From: Corynebacterium comes
GTDB taxonomy: Bacteria; Actinomycetota; Actinomycetes; Mycobacteriales; Mycobacteriaceae
Direction of reading: 5' to 3'
NCBI RefSeq assembly: GCF_009734405.1
Contig: NZ_CP046453.1
Span: 1,426,001-1,490,000, forward strand
Length of the DNA: 64,000 nt
A program made the translations under genes and the position numbers. Shown here one piece after another: positions 62,170 to 64,000 of the stretch; position 1 is the stretch's first letter, and each line of letters starts with the position of its first letter. The notes beneath the pieces are model-generated. The model was not told the origin of the DNA. It saw only the letters and a program-made list of their open reading frames with translations, and made no database searches.

Positions 62170-64000
62170 ATGTCCACCATCGTTGATGCTGTTGCCGCCC
62201 TCCGTGAACTTCCCACCCGTGCCCATCAGGGCCTGGCCTTTGAGAAGCTCATGGTCAACTTCATCACCCTGGACCCCACCCTGTCACAGCAGTACGACGA
62301 GGTCTACCGCTGGGGGGACTGGCGCTACAACGGCGGCAAGGCCGACACCGGCATTGACCTGGTCGCCCGCCGGCGGGAGGACGGCCGGTGGACCGCGATC
62401 CAGTGCAAGTTCTACCTCGAGTCGACGAGCCTGCAGAAGGGCCAGCTGGACTCCTTCTTCGAGGCCTCCGGCCGCAGCTTCATCACCGAGAACGGCACAG
62501 AGTCCTTCGCCAACCGTTTGATCATCTCCACCACCGACAAGTGGTCGTCCAACGCCGAGGCCATGCTGGACAACCAGGTCATCCCCACCAACCGCATCGG
62601 TCTGGGGGCCATCGGGGAGTCGCCGATCAACTGGGACATCGCCTACCCCGGCTCCGAGCTGACCATCAACCTGGAGCGCAAGGAGACCTTCGAGCCGCGC
62701 CCGCACCAGGAAACAGCCATTTCCAAGGCGATTGAGGGTTTCCAGACCCATGACCGGGGCAAGCTCATCATGGCGTGCGGCACCGGCAAAACCTTCACCT
62801 CCCTTCGTCTGGCCGAGCGCATCGCGGAGAACAACGGCGGGCGTGCCCGCGTCCTCTTCCTGGTCCCCTCCATCGCCCTGCTGTCCCAGACACTGAAGGA
62901 GTGGACCGCCCAGACCCGGATGGACCTGCGCCCCTACGCGGTGTGCTCCGACACCAAGGTCTCCCGGGGTGCGGAGGACATCGCCTCCTATGACCTGGAG
63001 GTACCCGTCTCCACCAACGGTCGCGACATCGCCGAGCGCCTGGCTCATCGCAAGCGTGCCTCCGGGCTGACGGTTGTCTTCTCTACCTACCAGTCACTGC
63101 CGGCCATCCACGAGGCCCAGGCCCACGGCCTCGACGACTTCGACGTGGTCATTTGCGACGAGGCTCACCGCACCACCGGTGTCACCCTGGCGGGTGATGA
63201 CTCCAGCAACTTCGTGCGTATCCATGACGTCGACTACATCAAGGCCGCCAAGCGTCTGTACATGACCGCCACCCCCCGGCTGTTCGATGACTCCGTCAAG
63301 GGCAAGGCCGCCGAGCATTCGGCTGAGCTGGTGTCCATGGACGACGAGGCCATCTACGGCCCTGAGTTCCACCGCCTGGGTTTCGGTGAGGCCGTCGAGC
63401 GTGGCCTGCTCACCGACTACAAGGTGCTCGTCATGACGGTGGACGAACAGCTGGCCTCGGACACCATGGCCCGGTTCACCCCGCAGCCGGGCCAGGAACT
63501 GACCCTGGATCTGGCCTCGGCGATGATCGGCACCTGGAACGGCCTGACCAAAAGATCTGGCCGGGAGCAGGGCACGAAGTCAGGTTTCGAGGAAGACGCC
63601 GCCCCCATGCAGCGCACGGTGGCGTTTGCCCAGGACATCAAGACCTCGAAGCAGATTACCGATGCCTTCCCCACGCTCATTGCCAACCACGTCGACTCCC
63701 TCAAAGAAGCCGCGGCCCTCAACGACATCTCCCTGCACAACGTGGACGTCGGCATCGCCGCCAACCACGTCGACGGCACCATGAACGCCATGCAGCGCGA
63801 GTCCCTGCTCACCTGGCTGGAATCCCCCGTTCCGGCGACTGAGACCCGGATGCTCACCAACGCCCGGTGTCTGTCCGAGGGCGTGGACGTCCCGGCACTG
63901 GATGCCGTGGTCTTCTTCAACCCGCGGAACTCCATGGTCGACGTCGTCCAGTCCGTCGGCCGGGTCATGCGCAAGGCCGAGGGCAAAGACTACGGCTACA
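62170..64000 (+). CDS. Mrr-like nuclease/superfamily 2 helicase, N-terminal part (Type ISP restriction enzyme-like)
   Basis: The first 610 codons are in the window and no stop is reached. Residues 20-140 form a PD-(D/E)xK nuclease: E25, D63 in TGIDLVARR, and Q78-C-K80 in AIQCKFY. A superfamily 2 helicase follows: Walker A MACGTGKT (K207), DEAH at 330-333 (ICDEAHRTTG), MTATPR, and motif VI QSVGRVMRKAEG near the edge. The domain order and the DEAHRTTG box match Type ISP single-chain restriction-modification enzymes (LlaGI-like), which continue with an N6-adenine methyltransferase and a target recognition domain. Those parts would lie beyond 64000, so a helicase without methylase is still possible. 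Confidence 0.75.
   Translation, partial: MSTIVDAVAALRELPTRAHQGLAFEKLMVNFITLDPTLSQQYDEVYRWGDWRYNGGKADTGIDLVARRREDGRWTAIQCKFYLESTSLQKGQLDSFFEASGRSFITENGTESFANRLIISTTDKWSSNAEAMLDNQVIPTNRIGLGAIGESPINWDIAYPGSELTINLERKETFEPRPHQETAISKAIEGFQTHDRGKLIMACGTGKTFTSLRLAERIAENNGGRARVLFLVPSIALLSQTLKEWTAQTRMDLRPYAVCSDTKVSRGAEDIASYDLEVPVSTNGRDIAERLAHRKRASGLTVVFSTYQSLPAIHEAQAHGLDDFDVVICDEAHRTTGVTLAGDDSSNFVRIHDVDYIKAAKRLYMTATPRLFDDSVKGKAAEHSAELVSMDDEAIYGPEFHRLGFGEAVERGLLTDYKVLVMTVDEQLASDTMARFTPQPGQELTLDLASAMIGTWNGLTKRSGREQGTKSGFEEDAAPMQRTVAFAQDIKTSKQITDAFPTLIANHVDSLKEAAALNDISLHNVDVGIAANHVDGTMNAMQRESLLTWLESPVPATETRMLTNARCLSEGVDVPALDAVVFFNPRNSMVDVVQSVGRVMRKAEGKDYGY

Overview
The window is a GC-rich chromosomal segment of an actinobacterium, almost certainly Corynebacterium. 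The gene order suf cluster - mptB - ABC transporter - ctaA - qor - ctaB - tkt/tal/zwf/opcA/pgl - secG/ppc/tpiA/pgk/gapA - whiA/yvcK/rapZ/uvrC - rib operon/rpe - rsmB/fmt/def - priA/metK/coaBC/rpoZ/gmk/mihF - pyr operon matches the conserved block known from C. glutamicum as I remember it. GTG and TTG starts are common, and many genes have a TANNNT -10 box 6-8 nt before the start codon, which implies leaderless mRNAs. No tRNA, rRNA, CRISPR array or insertion sequence was seen.

Layout. 1-7054: the start of an ABC-F ATPase (partial), a small membrane protein, then the minus-strand Fe-S operon sufR-sufB-sufD-sufC-sufS-sufU-sufT with coupled or near-coupled junctions. 7234-13723: divergent mptB (lipoglycan mannosylation), an ABC-2 exporter pair, heme A synthase ctaA, a quinone reductase and, convergent, heme O synthase ctaB; qor and ctaB are separated by a perfect 21-bp hairpin. 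14032-20525: plus-strand pentose phosphate operon tkt-tal-zwf-opcA-pgl. 20549-20913: a frameshifted gene remnant. 20910-32465: minus-strand gapA-pgk-tpiA-ppc-secG and uvrC-rapZ-yvcK-whiA. 32505-38142: a PH-like membrane protein, ribH-ribBA-ribE-ribD-rpe and a DUF4349 lipoprotein.

38221-40335: two plus-strand genes (a probable pRiA4b ORF-3-like protein and a crotonase) behind two DnaA-box-like repeats. 40336-52068: rsmB-fmt-def, a DUF222-HNH gene, priA-metK-coaBC, rpoZ-gmk-mihF and pyrF. 52071-59567: carB-carA-pyrC-pyrB-pyrR, read pyrR to pyrF. 59724-64000: plus-strand SRPBCC-epimerase fusion, a GIY-YIG/DUF4357 protein and the first 610 codons of a large nuclease-helicase resembling Type ISP restriction-modification enzymes, cut by the window edge.

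Most of the window is core metabolism with conserved synteny. The best regulatory signals are a McbR-type operator (TAGAC-N6-GTCTA) inside the metK promoter spacer, a perfect 12-bp palindrome between sufR and mptB, and a PyrR-type RNA loop (CAGAGAGG) in the pyrR leader. The accessory signals are the nuclease-helicase with its GIY-YIG neighbour at the right edge, the pRiA4b-like gene, the DUF222-HNH gene between def and priA, and the gene remnant next to secG.
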